A DNA stretch of 64,000 nt. Source: Burkholderia sp. PAMC 26561 (lineage in GTDB: Bacteria > Pseudomonadota > Gammaproteobacteria > Burkholderiales > Burkholderiaceae). The notes under the pieces are model-generated. The model worked only from the letters and a program-made list of their open reading frames with translations, searched no databases and was not told where the DNA came from. This document shows, piece by piece, positions 36,948 to 45,660 of the stretch; within the stretch, counting starts at the first letter, position 1, and the number at the start of each line of letters is the position of its first letter. The stretch is taken from positions 372,001-436,000 of the forward strand of contig NZ_CP014315.1 of the NCBI RefSeq assembly GCF_001557535.2. Direction: 5' to 3'. The position numbers were made by a program, and so were the translations under genes.

Positions 36948-37637
36948 TTAAATGAGTCCTTCGGCGGCCATGCTATCCAGACATTTTTCCGGGCCGCCCA
37001 CAACAAGGCGTGCCGTACACGCAAGCATCAGGTTCAGACTCAAACCGAAATCCTCGACCACAAAACCACTGGCGCAATACGAAGCGCCGCCTTCTTTCCT
37101 AACCGATACACGCTCGATCAATGTCCGGTTATCGCCCGTGTAAGCCCATATCGGCTTGTTTAGCGCGGCGGCAAATCCGACTTCGAACGCGGTGCCGCTA
37201 TCCGGCTCACCTGCGCCGCGAAAGTCGTTGAGATTTGCCATGACGATATCCGCCGAGCGAATCAATTCCATGTTCGCGCGGCAAATCCATTGCGCCTGGC
37301 CAAGCTGATCCAGTTCGTCCGGGACTTCGCTATCGAGCGGATACAGACCGATCGCGCCACGCGACTGACACATCGCCTTGAGCATTTCGCCATGAGCAAG
37401 CGCGTCGTTTCGAAAGACATCGAAACCCGCGAGATAGATTCGCGGCGTGGATGCTGCCAATTCGATAGGAAGCGGCGTTGGTGTGTAGCGACCTTCGCGA
37501 ACCTTGCGACGAACCCGGTTCAACTGTTTATGAACCGAGGTTACGAGCTTACCCGTGCGCATTGCGATTTCTTCGACGCTCAAGCCTTGGTCGACCAGTT
37601 CGATAATCGACAGTTGTTTCTTGGTTGGGCCGCGCAT
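36948..37637 (-). CDS. HTH domain fused to a nucleoside 2-deoxyribosyltransferase domain
   Basis: A 229-residue two-domain protein. Residues 4-46 look like a LuxR/sigma-region-4 helix-turn-helix (KKQLSIIELVDQGLSVEEIAMRTGK, then TSVHKQLNRVRRKVREG). Residues 65-225 are a nucleoside 2-deoxyribosyltransferase-type domain with RIYLAGFDVFRNDA, IRSADIVMANLNDFRG and DSGTAFEVGFAAALNKPIWAYT; E152 fits the nucleophilic glutamate. GGGAGAGCA precedes the start. Such enzymes swap or hydrolyse the glycosidic bond of deoxynucleosides. The fusion suggests a nucleotide-sensing regulator or a DNA-associated enzyme; the role is unknown. Confidence 0.82.
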   Translation of the reverse strand: MRGPTKKQLSIIELVDQGLSVEEIAMRTGKLVTSVHKQLNRVRRKVREGRYTPTPLPIELAASTPRIYLAGFDVFRNDALAHGEMLKAMCQSRGAIGLYPLDSEVPDELDQLGQAQWICRANMELIRSADIVMANLNDFRGAGEPDSGTAFEVGFAAALNKPIWAYTGDNRTLIERVSVRKEGGASYCASGFVVEDFGLSLNLMLACTARLVVGGPEKCLDSMAAEGLI

Positions 37638-38025
37638 TGCTCTCCCGGATACTGCGTTTACTTAAGCTAAAGATTATCGCATTAGCGCCGTCAAGCTAGT
37701 TAAGGCGTAATCAGGCTTGCACGTCGCCTGCCTTGAAAGCCCCGGTTTCGCCAAATCAACAAGCCGCTTTAGAGGCGATTCACCATTGATCAGGCAAGGG
37801 CGGCTGGTTATCGGCTAGTAAGCGGGCTTAGAATACGCCCATGTGCAGGCGTCCCGCTTAGGGAAAATACCGGGGACACGTCAACGCCGCAGCCTGGCGA
37901 TTCAGAGAGACCGCCGGCGTTATTTGTTTCTAGACAGATCTCGAACATACCGATTGAGTCCATGACAGGCAGGAAGTGCAACGCCGACGTGGCAAAAACA
38001 GTCGCGCAAAAAAAAGCGAAGATCC
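37638..38025. other. 388-base gap upstream of the diguanylate cyclase
   Basis: No gene found. The left part is probably the divergent promoter region. The right part contains a GC-rich stretch (37851-37921) that can fold into two hairpins, listed separately. Confidence 0.4.
37851..37921 (+). ncRNA. possible structured leader RNA before the GGDEF gene
   Basis: GTCCC (37851-37855) can pair with GGGAC (37873-37877) around a purine-rich loop, and AACGCCG (37883-37889) with CGGCGTT (37915-37921), with GGCG/CGCC as a competing inner stem. A T-rich stretch follows (ATTTGTTTCT). It lies about 105 bases before a diguanylate cyclase. It does not match the c-di-GMP riboswitch consensus as I remember it. 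Confidence 0.25.
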
Positions 38026-39168
38026 ATGGATACCAAATTAGCGCCTTTTAGTTTGCCTCGCTGGCGGTTCACAACGTGGTTGTGCTATTCCGGGCCCGAC
38101 GTACCAGACGATATACGCGTTGCGTTGATCGGAAGCCTGTTTGGCACATTGCCGATTTTTGCCGGCGGCGTTCTCAATACCATTGCCGTTTCCATCGCCA
38201 TCACGATGCGTGAACCCACGCCTGCGTTCATTGCATGGGTGGTGTTGGAGGTCCTGTTGTGCGGTACGCGCCTGGTCCTGCTGGTCGCGGCGCACCGGGC
38301 CGCACGCCGAGGTCAACCGACCTACACGGACGTGTATCTGCTGCTGGGCGTGCTATGGGGAGCAAGTGTCGGTTACGGTGCGTTCATCAGTATCCTGAGT
38401 ACGGACTGGATTGCGGCAACGCTGTCCTGTTTGTCCGCCGCCGCCATGGTCGGCGGGATCTGCTTCAGGAATTTTGGCGCCCCGCGGCTCGTCGCGATCA
38501 TGATCTTATTGTCGCTGGGTCCTTGCTGCATTGCTGCGGCAATGTCCAAGGAACTCATCCTGACGCTTACGCTGATCCAGATCCCGTTTTATCTGGTTGC
38601 AATGAGCATCGCCGCATTCCGTCTCAACGGACTGCTCGTTTCAACGATGAAAGCCGAAAGGGAAAATGACCATCGTGCGCGGCATGACGCGCTGACCAGC
38701 TTGCCGAATCGCGCGGGACTGATTCACGCATCGCAGACGCGGTACAAGGCGGCGTCGGGCAATCGCGATAAGACCGCGGTGCTTTACATCGACCTGGACG
38801 GCTTCAAACCCGTCAACGACCAGTACGGTCACGAAGCCGGCGACCTGTTGCTCGTGATGATCGGCGGACGTCTGAATGCGCTGAAAGGTCCCGACGACAT
38901 GGTGTTTCGTATTGGCGGTGATGAGTTTGTGGTGACCATCAGCGCGTCGGGTCACGACGACGCCGCGGCTTTCGCCGACCGGCTGATCAGTGAAATGTCG
39001 TCGTCGTTTGCGCTGACATCGCATGTCTCGGTGAACGTGGGCGCGAGCATTGGCGTGGCGCTCGTGCCGGACCATGGCGCTGACGTATTGACCGCACTCA
39101 ACGCCGCCGATAAAGCCCTGAACGTCGCCAAGGCCATGGGAAAAGCGCGCTGGAGCCTGGCGACTTAG
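38026..39168 (+). CDS. membrane-bound diguanylate cyclase (GGDEF)
   Basis: A 380-residue protein with about six membrane helices in residues 33-200, then a GGDEF domain (about 215-380). The active-site motif GGDEF is intact at 297-301, DALTSLPNRAGL opens the domain, and DLDGFKPVNDQYGHEAGD holds the metal and substrate residues. It should make cyclic di-GMP. The RxxD inhibitory site expected just upstream of GGDEF is absent (GPDD), so product inhibition at that site is unlikely. The ribosome site is weak (GCGAAGATCC). The signal sensed by the membrane part is unknown. Confidence 0.92.
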   Translation: MDTKLAPFSLPRWRFTTWLCYSGPDVPDDIRVALIGSLFGTLPIFAGGVLNTIAVSIAITMREPTPAFIAWVVLEVLLCGTRLVLLVAAHRAARRGQPTYTDVYLLLGVLWGASVGYGAFISILSTDWIAATLSCLSAAAMVGGICFRNFGAPRLVAIMILLSLGPCCIAAAMSKELILTLTLIQIPFYLVAMSIAAFRLNGLLVSTMKAERENDHRARHDALTSLPNRAGLIHASQTRYKAASGNRDKTAVLYIDLDGFKPVNDQYGHEAGDLLLVMIGGRLNALKGPDDMVFRIGGDEFVVTISASGHDDAAAFADRLISEMSSSFALTSHVSVNVGASIGVALVPDHGADVLTALNAADKALNVAKAMGKARWSLAT

Positions 39169-39187
39169 CAAGCTTCGTCAAAGCGCG

Positions 39188-39475
39188 TCAGCGTTTATCT
39201 TCCAGCGACGACCCGCCGCTCAGCCACGACATGTCCACGTGCAGCAGTTCCGATAAACGCCGGCAATCCGCATTACGCGGCAATGTAATTCCTGCCCGCC
39301 ACAACGCAACATCACCCTCGGTGACCCCAAGCGATTTCGCCACGCGCTGCGACGTCAGCCGCGAGCGCTTGATGGTCATGTCGAGCCTTGCAGCGAATGC
39401 GCGGCCCAGCCGTTGGCCGCCGCTATTTTCGCTGCTGTCGCTGACATGGTGGTCGGTAAGACTGTGTGCGTTCAT
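39188..39475 (-). CDS. Xre-like helix-turn-helix protein
   Basis: A 95-residue protein starting at the ATG at 39475. Residues 25-85 form a lambda-repressor-like helix-turn-helix (LDMTIKRSRLTSQRVAKSLGVTEGDVALWRAG, then PRNADCRRLSELLHVDMSWL). The N-terminus (MNAHSLTDHHVSDSSENSGG) is polar and probably disordered. The frame is open to 39532, but the shorter start is more likely. It is convergent with the cyclase and divergent from the DUF2278 gene. Target unknown. Confidence 0.7.
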   Translation of the reverse strand: MNAHSLTDHHVSDSSENSGGQRLGRAFAARLDMTIKRSRLTSQRVAKSLGVTEGDVALWRAGITLPRNADCRRLSELLHVDMSWLSGGSSLEDKR

Positions 39476-39750
39476 GAATGCGCAATGCCAATGGCGGTTA
39501 CGGTGTTCGAACGGGGAACTGTATGGGATCAAAAAGTCGTGTTAGTGACATTACATTCGCTTTAACGGGTGAAATGTTTTCAGGCGCACATAACAATAAA
39601 GATGCGGAAATGCCAAGCCGCCGCAAGCACGTTTCCTTGACGTTTTGATGTCAGGCGCACATTTGAATCAAATTTTGTTTCGGCGGCGGCTCAAACCGGC
39701 AAAGCGGCGCAAACTTTGCTGCATGTAAAACTTAAACCAGGGAGGAACAC

Positions 39751-40401
39751 ATGTCAGTGAACTATGGCGTGCTCAAAGGCACGGTAACGGGCCACCTTCG
39801 CAACGCCGACGATGACCATTATCAGATCCTCGTCCACGGCGGCACGACGGTTTTTCGAATTGCATCGAATGTGAAATCGTCGGCGCCGCACGCACCTTCC
39901 ATCGTGCTGTTCGAAGAACTCGATACGCTGCCCGCGGCTTTTATCAGCGAGCTGGCTGCGCTCACCCCGGGCTTCACGAAGTTGTCATCGACGCCTGGCG
40001 GCCTTGCGATCGATTACGTGCGCGGCGGCCTTGTCGATACAAAATCGATGAAACCCGTTCCGGCCGACGCGCCCGGTGTGAACAACGACCTGAAGGACAA
40101 ACTGGAAGACGCGGTCGTGACCGCAATGGCCATGGAAGGATCGATTGTTTATGCGTTCGGATCGCGCTGGGGCCCGGAGCAAAACAAACCGGATCAGTAC
40201 TTCAACTTCGTTCCCGGCAACGGCGTTCATGATATCCACATGAACCAGGGCAACGGCGGCCAGTACGCGAGCGACAACGGCGCGTATCAGGACGGCGCGC
40301 TGATGATCGCGTATCCAAACAATACGTGGCGTGCATTTTTCTTCGCGTTTCAGTCGCAGACGTTCGATACCGATGCAAACGGCAACCCCGTGAAGGCTTA
40401 A
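39751..40401 (+). CDS. DUF2278 (YukJ-like) family protein
   Basis: A 216-residue protein beginning SVNYGVLKGTVTGHLR, the hallmark of the YukJ/DUF2278 family. A later part reads VYAFGSRWGPE and then FVPGNGVHDIHMNQGN, a histidine-containing conserved core. GGGAGGAACAC precedes the start. No enzyme activity is established for the family. No signal peptide. Its stop overlaps that of the convergent PhnA-like gene by 4 bases. Confidence 0.88.
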   Translation: MSVNYGVLKGTVTGHLRNADDDHYQILVHGGTTVFRIASNVKSSAPHAPSIVLFEELDTLPAAFISELAALTPGFTKLSSTPGGLAIDYVRGGLVDTKSMKPVPADAPGVNNDLKDKLEDAVVTAMAMEGSIVYAFGSRWGPEQNKPDQYFNFVPGNGVHDIHMNQGNGGQYASDNGAYQDGALMIAYPNNTWRAFFFAFQSQTFDTDANGNPVKA

Positions 40402-40739
40402 ACCTTCTTCAGGTAGCAGGCCTTGAGCATGAAACTGCCGGCGTCCATCTTGCAATCGACTTCATGGTCGCCGCCAACCAGCCGGATGCTCTTCACTTTC
40501 GTGCCGACTTTCAGCGTGATCGATGAGCCCTTGACCTTGAGGTCCTTGATCAGCACAACGGAATCGCCATTGGCGAGCACATTGCCGTTGGAGTCCTTGA
40601 CGACGGGGGTTTCGTCGTCAGTGGTGGACGCGGTATCGGTTGCGGACCATTCGTGGCCGCAGTCAGCGCAAATGATGCGGTCCGCGTCGGCGTAAGTGTT
40701 TTCCATCGAGCAGAGCGGGCAGGGCGGGAGCGTAGACAT
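40398..40739 (-). CDS. PhnA/YjdM family zinc-ribbon protein
   Basis: A 113-residue protein. The N-terminal zinc ribbon has CPLCSMENTY and ICADCGHEW (residues 7-10 and 24-27), and the C-terminal PhnA domain reads VVKDSNGNVLANGDSVVLIKDLKVKGSS. Despite the old name, the family is not required for phosphonate use and no phn genes are near. TTGAGGAATC precedes the start. Confidence 0.9.
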   Translation of the reverse strand: MSTLPPCPLCSMENTYADADRIICADCGHEWSATDTASTTDDETPVVKDSNGNVLANGDSVVLIKDLKVKGSSITLKVGTKVKSIRLVGGDHEVDCKMDAGSFMLKACYLKKV

Positions 40740-40841
40740 GATTCCTCAAATAATCGTAACGGTCGAAGCGATGCGAACACGTTCTGGAATGCAAACGGGA
40801 TCGCTTCGAAAGGCGGGATTATAGAGGGCGCTTCAGCCGGT

Positions 40842-42014
40842 TCATGTTCTGCAATGCAACCCATGATTGACCACATCATTCGCATTGCCGATAAACGCCG
40901 GGCCCAGGTCGGCAAGTGTCTGGCACCCGAGCAAACGCATCGCGATCAACATCTCGTCCATCATCAGCGCAAGAACGCCGGCTGCACCTGCGAGGCCGTT
41001 CGCCGCGACGCCATACAACGGCGCGCGTCCAAGCAGCACGCCGCTTGCGCCCAACGCGACCGCTTTCAACGCATCGCTGCCGCGCCGCACGCCGCCATCC
41101 ACCAGCACGGTCATGTCGCTGCCGACCGCGTCCACGATTCCCGGTAAGACCTCAACGGGCGCAAACGTGCTGCCTAATTGCCGGCCGCCATGATTCGATA
41201 CAACGATGCCATCTGCCCCATGCTTCAAGGCGAGCGTTGCATCGTCGGCGCTCATCACGCCCTTGACGATCACCTTGCCAGTCCAGTGCGCGCGGACCCA
41301 ATCGAGGTCGGTCCATCCGAGGTTCAGATCCATCTGCCGGCTCAGCATGGCCGAATGACGCGATAAATCCGCGCGCTCACCCACGCTCTTCGCGATGTTC
41401 TTGAGTTGCGGCGAACCGGAGCGCGCCATTTGCATCGACCAGTGCGGATGCATCATGCAATCGGCAATGAGCTTCGGCGTCAGCCTCAACGGCAGTTTGA
41501 AACCGTTGCGCGTGTCGTGGTCGCGCTTGCCGTGCACGGGGACATCGACGGTGAGAAGAAGCGTCGAGTAACCTGCAGCGCTCGCGCGCCGCATGATGTC
41601 TTCGGCAATGCCTCGATCCTGTTGCACATAGAGCTGCATCCACAAGTCGCCTTGCGGCGCGGCGGCGCGCACGTCTTCGAGCAGCGACGTGGAAGCCGTC
41701 GATAGCGCGAACGGCAAACCCGCGCGGCTCGCCGCCTGAGCGAGAAGTTCATCGGCGCGCGGCCAGAACAGGCCGTTCAAACCCGTCGGCCCGACGATCA
41801 TCGGCGCGGCGGCTTCACGCCCGAAAAACTGTGTTGCCGCCGAACAAATGGACACGTCCTTCAACACGCGCGGCTTGAAAAGCCACTGCTTGTAGGCGTC
41901 CGTATTGCGCTTTAACGCATCGCCGTCTTCTGCACCGCCATCGAGATAATCGAACGCCAGGCGCGACAAACGCCGGCGTGCAGCAAGCCGGTAATCCGCT
42001 ACCGATGAAACCAT
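40842..42014 (-). CDS. FMN-dependent L-2-hydroxyacid dehydrogenase (lactate/mandelate type)
   Basis: A 390-residue TIM-barrel flavoenzyme of the LctD/MdlB family, similar in pattern to (S)-mandelate dehydrogenase (FDYLDGGAEDGDALKRN, PMIVGPTGLNGLFWPRADELLA). The catalytic histidine and FMN contact lie in VVSNHGGRQL, the FMN lysine in KVIVKGVMS, and the phosphate-binding end in LVDGGVRRGSDALKAVALGA. It oxidises an L-2-hydroxyacid to the oxo-acid. AGGGAGCTTGA precedes the start. It is divergent from an IclR regulator whose start is 72 bases away. Confidence 0.92.
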   Translation of the reverse strand: MVSSVADYRLAARRRLSRLAFDYLDGGAEDGDALKRNTDAYKQWLFKPRVLKDVSICSAATQFFGREAAAPMIVGPTGLNGLFWPRADELLAQAASRAGLPFALSTASTSLLEDVRAAAPQGDLWMQLYVQQDRGIAEDIMRRASAAGYSTLLLTVDVPVHGKRDHDTRNGFKLPLRLTPKLIADCMMHPHWSMQMARSGSPQLKNIAKSVGERADLSRHSAMLSRQMDLNLGWTDLDWVRAHWTGKVIVKGVMSADDATLALKHGADGIVVSNHGGRQLGSTFAPVEVLPGIVDAVGSDMTVLVDGGVRRGSDALKAVALGASGVLLGRAPLYGVAANGLAGAAGVLALMMDEMLIAMRLLGCQTLADLGPAFIGNANDVVNHGLHCRT

Positions 42015-42042
42015 TCAAGCTCCCTGATTCGATTGCACTACA

Positions 42043-42059
42043 ATCGTGATAATCACAAT
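42043..42059. promoter_or_regulatory. candidate IclR operator
   Basis: ATCGTGAT-A-ATCACAAT is a 17-bp near-perfect palindrome (one mismatched pair) between the divergent 2-hydroxyacid dehydrogenase and IclR genes, 26 bases before the IclR start. It suits control of both by IclR. Confidence 0.55.
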
Positions 42060-42085
42060 CCGATACTTTCAGAAGCCCAACAAGC

Positions 42086-42913
42086 ATGGTCAAAAGCGCT
42101 GCCGGCAAGCCAGAAGAGTTAGCCGAGAAAGAGACTCAGCGCTCGTCGCTGTTTGTCGGATCGACCGAAAAAGCCTTCCAGGTCCTGCACGCGTTCGACG
42201 GTCCGAGCCGCCACATGACGCTCGTCGATATTGCACGCGCCTCCGGTCTCGATCGCAGCGCCACGCAGCGCCTCGTGCACACACTCGAAGTGCTCGGCTA
42301 TCTGTATCGTGTGCCGGAAACGCGTAACTACGGCTTGACCACCAAGGTGCTGCAGTTCTCGTACAACTACGTGCGTGCGAACGAACTCATCGACAAAGCC
42401 TCGCCGTATCTTCTGGACATCAGCCGCCGGCTTGGCGAAACCACCAACCTCCAGGAACTCGACGGCCACGAGATCGTGTTTGTGGCGCGCTTTCCGGGGC
42501 AGCATCTGGTGAACATCGACATCGTGGTCGGCGCGCGTTTGCCGGCCATGTTCACGGCGTCGGGCATTGCAATCCTGTCGCGCCTTTCCGACGAACGCGT
42601 GCGCGAGATCCTCTCGCAAACCCGGCTCGATCCGATCACGCATTACACCGAAACCAACCCCGAGAAGCTGCTGGAACGCGTGCGTAAAGTCGCGCGGCGC
42701 GGTTATGCGGTGATCGAAAACGAAACCGTGCTCGGCGATATTTCCGTGGCCGCGCCGGTGACCGATCACGGCGGCATGGCGGTCGCCGCCATCAACATCT
42801 CGGTGCCGACGTCGCGCTGGTCTATCGAACGCGTTGAAGCCGAGCTCGCGCAGCACGTGCAGGTCGCCGCGACTTCCATTTCGAAGGCGCGGCTTTCCGG
42901 CTACAAGCGCTGA
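42086..42913 (+). CDS. IclR family transcriptional regulator
   Basis: A 275-residue IclR regulator. The N-terminal winged helix is at about residues 27-85 (EKAFQVLHAFDGPSRHMTLVDIARASGLDRSATQRLVHTLE) and the GAF-like effector domain follows (GARLPAMFTASGIAILSRL, ARRGYAVIENETVLGDISVAAPV). It sits between the divergent FMN dehydrogenase and the end of the 42923-49426 operon, and may control both. Ligands of the family are often small aromatic or hydroxy-acids. Confidence 0.92.
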   Translation: MVKSAAGKPEELAEKETQRSSLFVGSTEKAFQVLHAFDGPSRHMTLVDIARASGLDRSATQRLVHTLEVLGYLYRVPETRNYGLTTKVLQFSYNYVRANELIDKASPYLLDISRRLGETTNLQELDGHEIVFVARFPGQHLVNIDIVVGARLPAMFTASGIAILSRLSDERVREILSQTRLDPITHYTETNPEKLLERVRKVARRGYAVIENETVLGDISVAAPVTDHGGMAVAAINISVPTSRWSIERVEAELAQHVQVAATSISKARLSGYKR

Positions 42914-42922
42914 GCGTTCACT

Positions 42923-43828
42923 TCAAAGCTTGCGTTCGAACAGATCGAGCTGCTTTTCGAGTTCCGCGCGCAGATTCGCCGACAACGCCGGGTCCGCCTG
43001 AACCAGCGGCGCGAGCATGTCGGGCGCGTGGACATCGATAAGATCCATCACCGATTTCATCGGACCGGGGTTGGTCTCGGCGAACGCCAGGTTCATCAGC
43101 GGGATCAGCGAGCGATGCAGCGCGAGCGCATCCTGGGTCTTCCCTTCGCAAGCGAGGTCATAGATCCTTTTCCATGCGGTCGGCAACAGCGTCGCTGTCA
43201 CCACGATGCCACCGCGCGCCCCGGCCGCCACATGCAGCGGAAACAGCGTGTCTTCGCCGCTCAGAACAGCGAACGATTCATCCACGCCCGCGACCGTGCG
43301 CAGGAAGTGCCACATGTCCGTGTTGCACGCCTTCATGCCGATGATCCGCTCGTGCTTCGACAACTCGTGCAGCACTTCGGGCGCAATCGAGATCCGCGTG
43401 CGATACGGGATCTCATAGATGAGGATGGGCAGCGGCGATTCGTCGGCGTATCGCAGGAAGTAATCGCGGATGCCGCCTTGTGTCGGGTTCGTGTAGTACG
43501 GCGTCAGCACGAGCAGAGCGTCGGCGCCGGCCGCGGCGAAGTCCTTGCCGGCTTGCATGGCATCGTGATAACCGGGATCGAGTACGCCCGCGATCACCGG
43601 GATCTTGCCCGCTGCTTCCTTCGCCGTGATCTCGGCCATGCGAATGCGTTCCGCACGCGAAAGCGCGCCGTATTCGCCGGTGCCGCCGAGCGGTACCACG
43701 CCATCCACGCCTTGCTTCAGCAGATAGCGCATCAGGGCGCGGGCGGCATCGGCGTTGATCGTGTCGTCAGGATTGACGGGTGTTGGAATGGCCGGGAAGA
43801 CGCCACGCAGTTGTTGAGCTGAAAGCAT
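42923..43828 (-). CDS. dihydrodipicolinate synthase (DapA) family aldolase/lyase
   Basis: A 301-residue class I aldolase of the DapA/N-acetylneuraminate lyase family. The Schiff-base lysine is K166 in IIGMKACNT, the catalytic tyrosine is Y138 in ILIYEIPYR, and the carboxylate-binding motif reads LGGTGEYGAL near residues 47-56. AGGACTTACTC precedes the start. Lysine synthesis is unlikely, as it closes an operon with a dehydrogenase and an ABC importer; cleavage or dehydration of a 2-oxo-acid is more likely, giving pyruvate or an aldehyde. Confidence 0.9.
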   Translation of the reverse strand: MLSAQQLRGVFPAIPTPVNPDDTINADAARALMRYLLKQGVDGVVPLGGTGEYGALSRAERIRMAEITAKEAAGKIPVIAGVLDPGYHDAMQAGKDFAAAGADALLVLTPYYTNPTQGGIRDYFLRYADESPLPILIYEIPYRTRISIAPEVLHELSKHERIIGMKACNTDMWHFLRTVAGVDESFAVLSGEDTLFPLHVAAGARGGIVVTATLLPTAWKRIYDLACEGKTQDALALHRSLIPLMNLAFAETNPGPMKSVMDLIDVHAPDMLAPLVQADPALSANLRAELEKQLDLFERKL

Positions 43829-43854
43829 GAGTAAGTCCTGTAAAACGATGGTTT

Positions 43855-45657
43855 TCAAGAAGCAAGGCTGCGTCGGCGCAAGCGGTCAGCGACCCAGATC
43901 AGCACCGCAATGAACGCAAACAAACAAGTCGATACCGACGCAATGACCGGCGAAATCTGCATGGTGATTTCGTCCCAGAACTGCTTGGGCAAGGTCGTGC
44001 TCAAGCCGCCCGACGAGAACAGCGCGATGGTGAGTTCATCGAAGGACGTCGCGAACGCGAACAGGAACGACGACATCAAGCCCGCGCCGAGGATCGGGAA
44101 GGTGACGCGGCGCAACGTGGCCCACGGACGCGCCCCCATGCTTTGTGCAGCGAGGTCGAGGCGGGTGTCGTAGTTGCGCAGCACGGCCATCATGGTGATC
44201 ACCACATAAGGCACGGCGACGACCGTATGCGCCAGCACGAGCCCATACGCCGAACCGATCAGCCCGATCTTCGCGAAGAAATAGAACACGCCGACTGCGA
44301 TGATCATGCGCGGCACGACGATGGGCGCGAGCACGAACGCAAGCATTGCGGCCTTGCCTTTCATGCCGCCGCGCACGAGCAGGAAGGCGGCGGGCGTGCC
44401 GATCAGCATCGAGAGAATGCCGGTGCCGATACCCACGAGCATTGAACGCGTGATGGCCTGCATCCATAGCGGCGAATCCGCGATCTGCCGATACCACTGC
44501 AACGAGAATCCATGCGGGGGCCATGCGAGACCGGAAGCGGAATCGAAGGAAAGCGGGATCATCAGGAACGCGGGCGCGCTCAGGAACACCAGCAGCAGGA
44601 TCACGACTACACGCAGACTGAGGCTTGCGCCAACAGTTGCGCGTCTGCGGCGTTTCGGAAGCAGGCCGATGACAAAGTCGGTCGCGTTGCCGAGCGTCGT
44701 CAGGATGAAATCGCCGAGCTTGCGGCCGAATCCGCTGCCGTGTTTCGGGCCGCGTGCGGAGGAGCCGCCCGCCATTGTCGAGAGTCCGACCAGGCGGTCG
44801 TAGATGAGGAACACGATCAGCACGACCGCCAGCAGCAACACGGAGATCGCGCCCGCGAACCCCCAGTTCAACGCCTGCATCACCTGATCGATGATCAATT
44901 GCGTGATCATTGTCTGATGGCGTCCACCGAGCAGCGTAGGCGTAATGAAAAAGCCGATGGCGGTCACGAAAACCATCAACGCGCCCGCTGCAACGCCAGG
45001 CAGCGACAACGGGAAATACACCTTCCAGAACACTGTTCCCGGACGAGCGCCGAGTGTGGCTGCGGCGCTCGGCAAACGCCGGTCGATGTTCTCCATGACC
45101 GACAACATGGTCAGCACCGCGAGCGGCATCAGCGCATGAACCATGCCGACGATCACAGCGGAAAAGTTGTAAAGCAGGTTCAACGGCCGGTCGATGATCC
45201 CCAGTCCCATCAGCACCTGATTGATCACGCCATTGCGCCCGAGCAGCACGACCCACGCAAACGTGCGCACGAGAAAGCTGGTCCAGAAGGAAAGCAGGAC
45301 CCAGAAGAGAAGGCGGTTCTTGCGCTCCCGCGTCAGCGATGAAATCAGATACGCGATCGGATATCCGGTGAGCACGGAAAAGAACGTCGTCCAAAGGGAG
45401 ACCTTCAGCGTGATCAGCAACACATCCACATAGACCGACGATGCAAACAGCCGCTTGTATTCCACGAGCGTGAAACCGGTGCCGTTATGCACGCTCAACA
45501 GCAGCAGTTGCCCGACGGGGTAGACCAGCATCACCAGCAGCAGGATCACGATCGGCGCACTCATCGCACCGGGGCGCAGCCATGCGCGCCATCGTGCGGG
45601 ACGCTGCGGCAGTGCGTCGGGACGCGGCTGTTCGGCAATCAGGGCGGAGCGATTCAT
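43855..45657 (-). CDS. ABC transporter permease, two permease domains fused
   Basis: A 600-residue protein joining two binding-protein-dependent permease units. Unit 1 (about 30-290) resembles PotB, with TLGARPGTVFWKVYFPLSLPG as its EAA loop. Unit 2 (about 345-595) resembles PotC, with SMGARPWATLRRVTFPILGAG. A linker rich in Gly, Ser and Lys (GGSSARGPKHGSG) and arginines (LPKRRRRATVG) lies between. PotB and PotC homologues are usually separate, so this is a fusion; the Fe(III) importer FbpB is a known parallel. It starts 3 bases after the ATPase gene stop. Confidence 0.92.
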   Translation of the reverse strand: MNRSALIAEQPRPDALPQRPARWRAWLRPGAMSAPIVILLLVMLVYPVGQLLLLSVHNGTGFTLVEYKRLFASSVYVDVLLITLKVSLWTTFFSVLTGYPIAYLISSLTRERKNRLLFWVLLSFWTSFLVRTFAWVVLLGRNGVINQVLMGLGIIDRPLNLLYNFSAVIVGMVHALMPLAVLTMLSVMENIDRRLPSAAATLGARPGTVFWKVYFPLSLPGVAAGALMVFVTAIGFFITPTLLGGRHQTMITQLIIDQVMQALNWGFAGAISVLLLAVVLIVFLIYDRLVGLSTMAGGSSARGPKHGSGFGRKLGDFILTTLGNATDFVIGLLPKRRRRATVGASLSLRVVVILLLVFLSAPAFLMIPLSFDSASGLAWPPHGFSLQWYRQIADSPLWMQAITRSMLVGIGTGILSMLIGTPAAFLLVRGGMKGKAAMLAFVLAPIVVPRMIIAVGVFYFFAKIGLIGSAYGLVLAHTVVAVPYVVITMMAVLRNYDTRLDLAAQSMGARPWATLRRVTFPILGAGLMSSFLFAFATSFDELTIALFSSGGLSTTLPKQFWDEITMQISPVIASVSTCLFAFIAVLIWVADRLRRRSLAS

Positions 45658-45660
45658 TTT

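Noticed and set aside
37840..37925. c-di-GMP (GEMM) riboswitch before the GGDEF gene
   Set aside because: The conserved aptamer sequence and tetraloop-receptor pattern could not be matched; kept only as a generic structured leader.
44036..45394. Second long minus-strand frame inside the fused permease
   Set aside because: It is a shifted-frame shadow; the permease frame has both EAA loops and hydrophobic helices.
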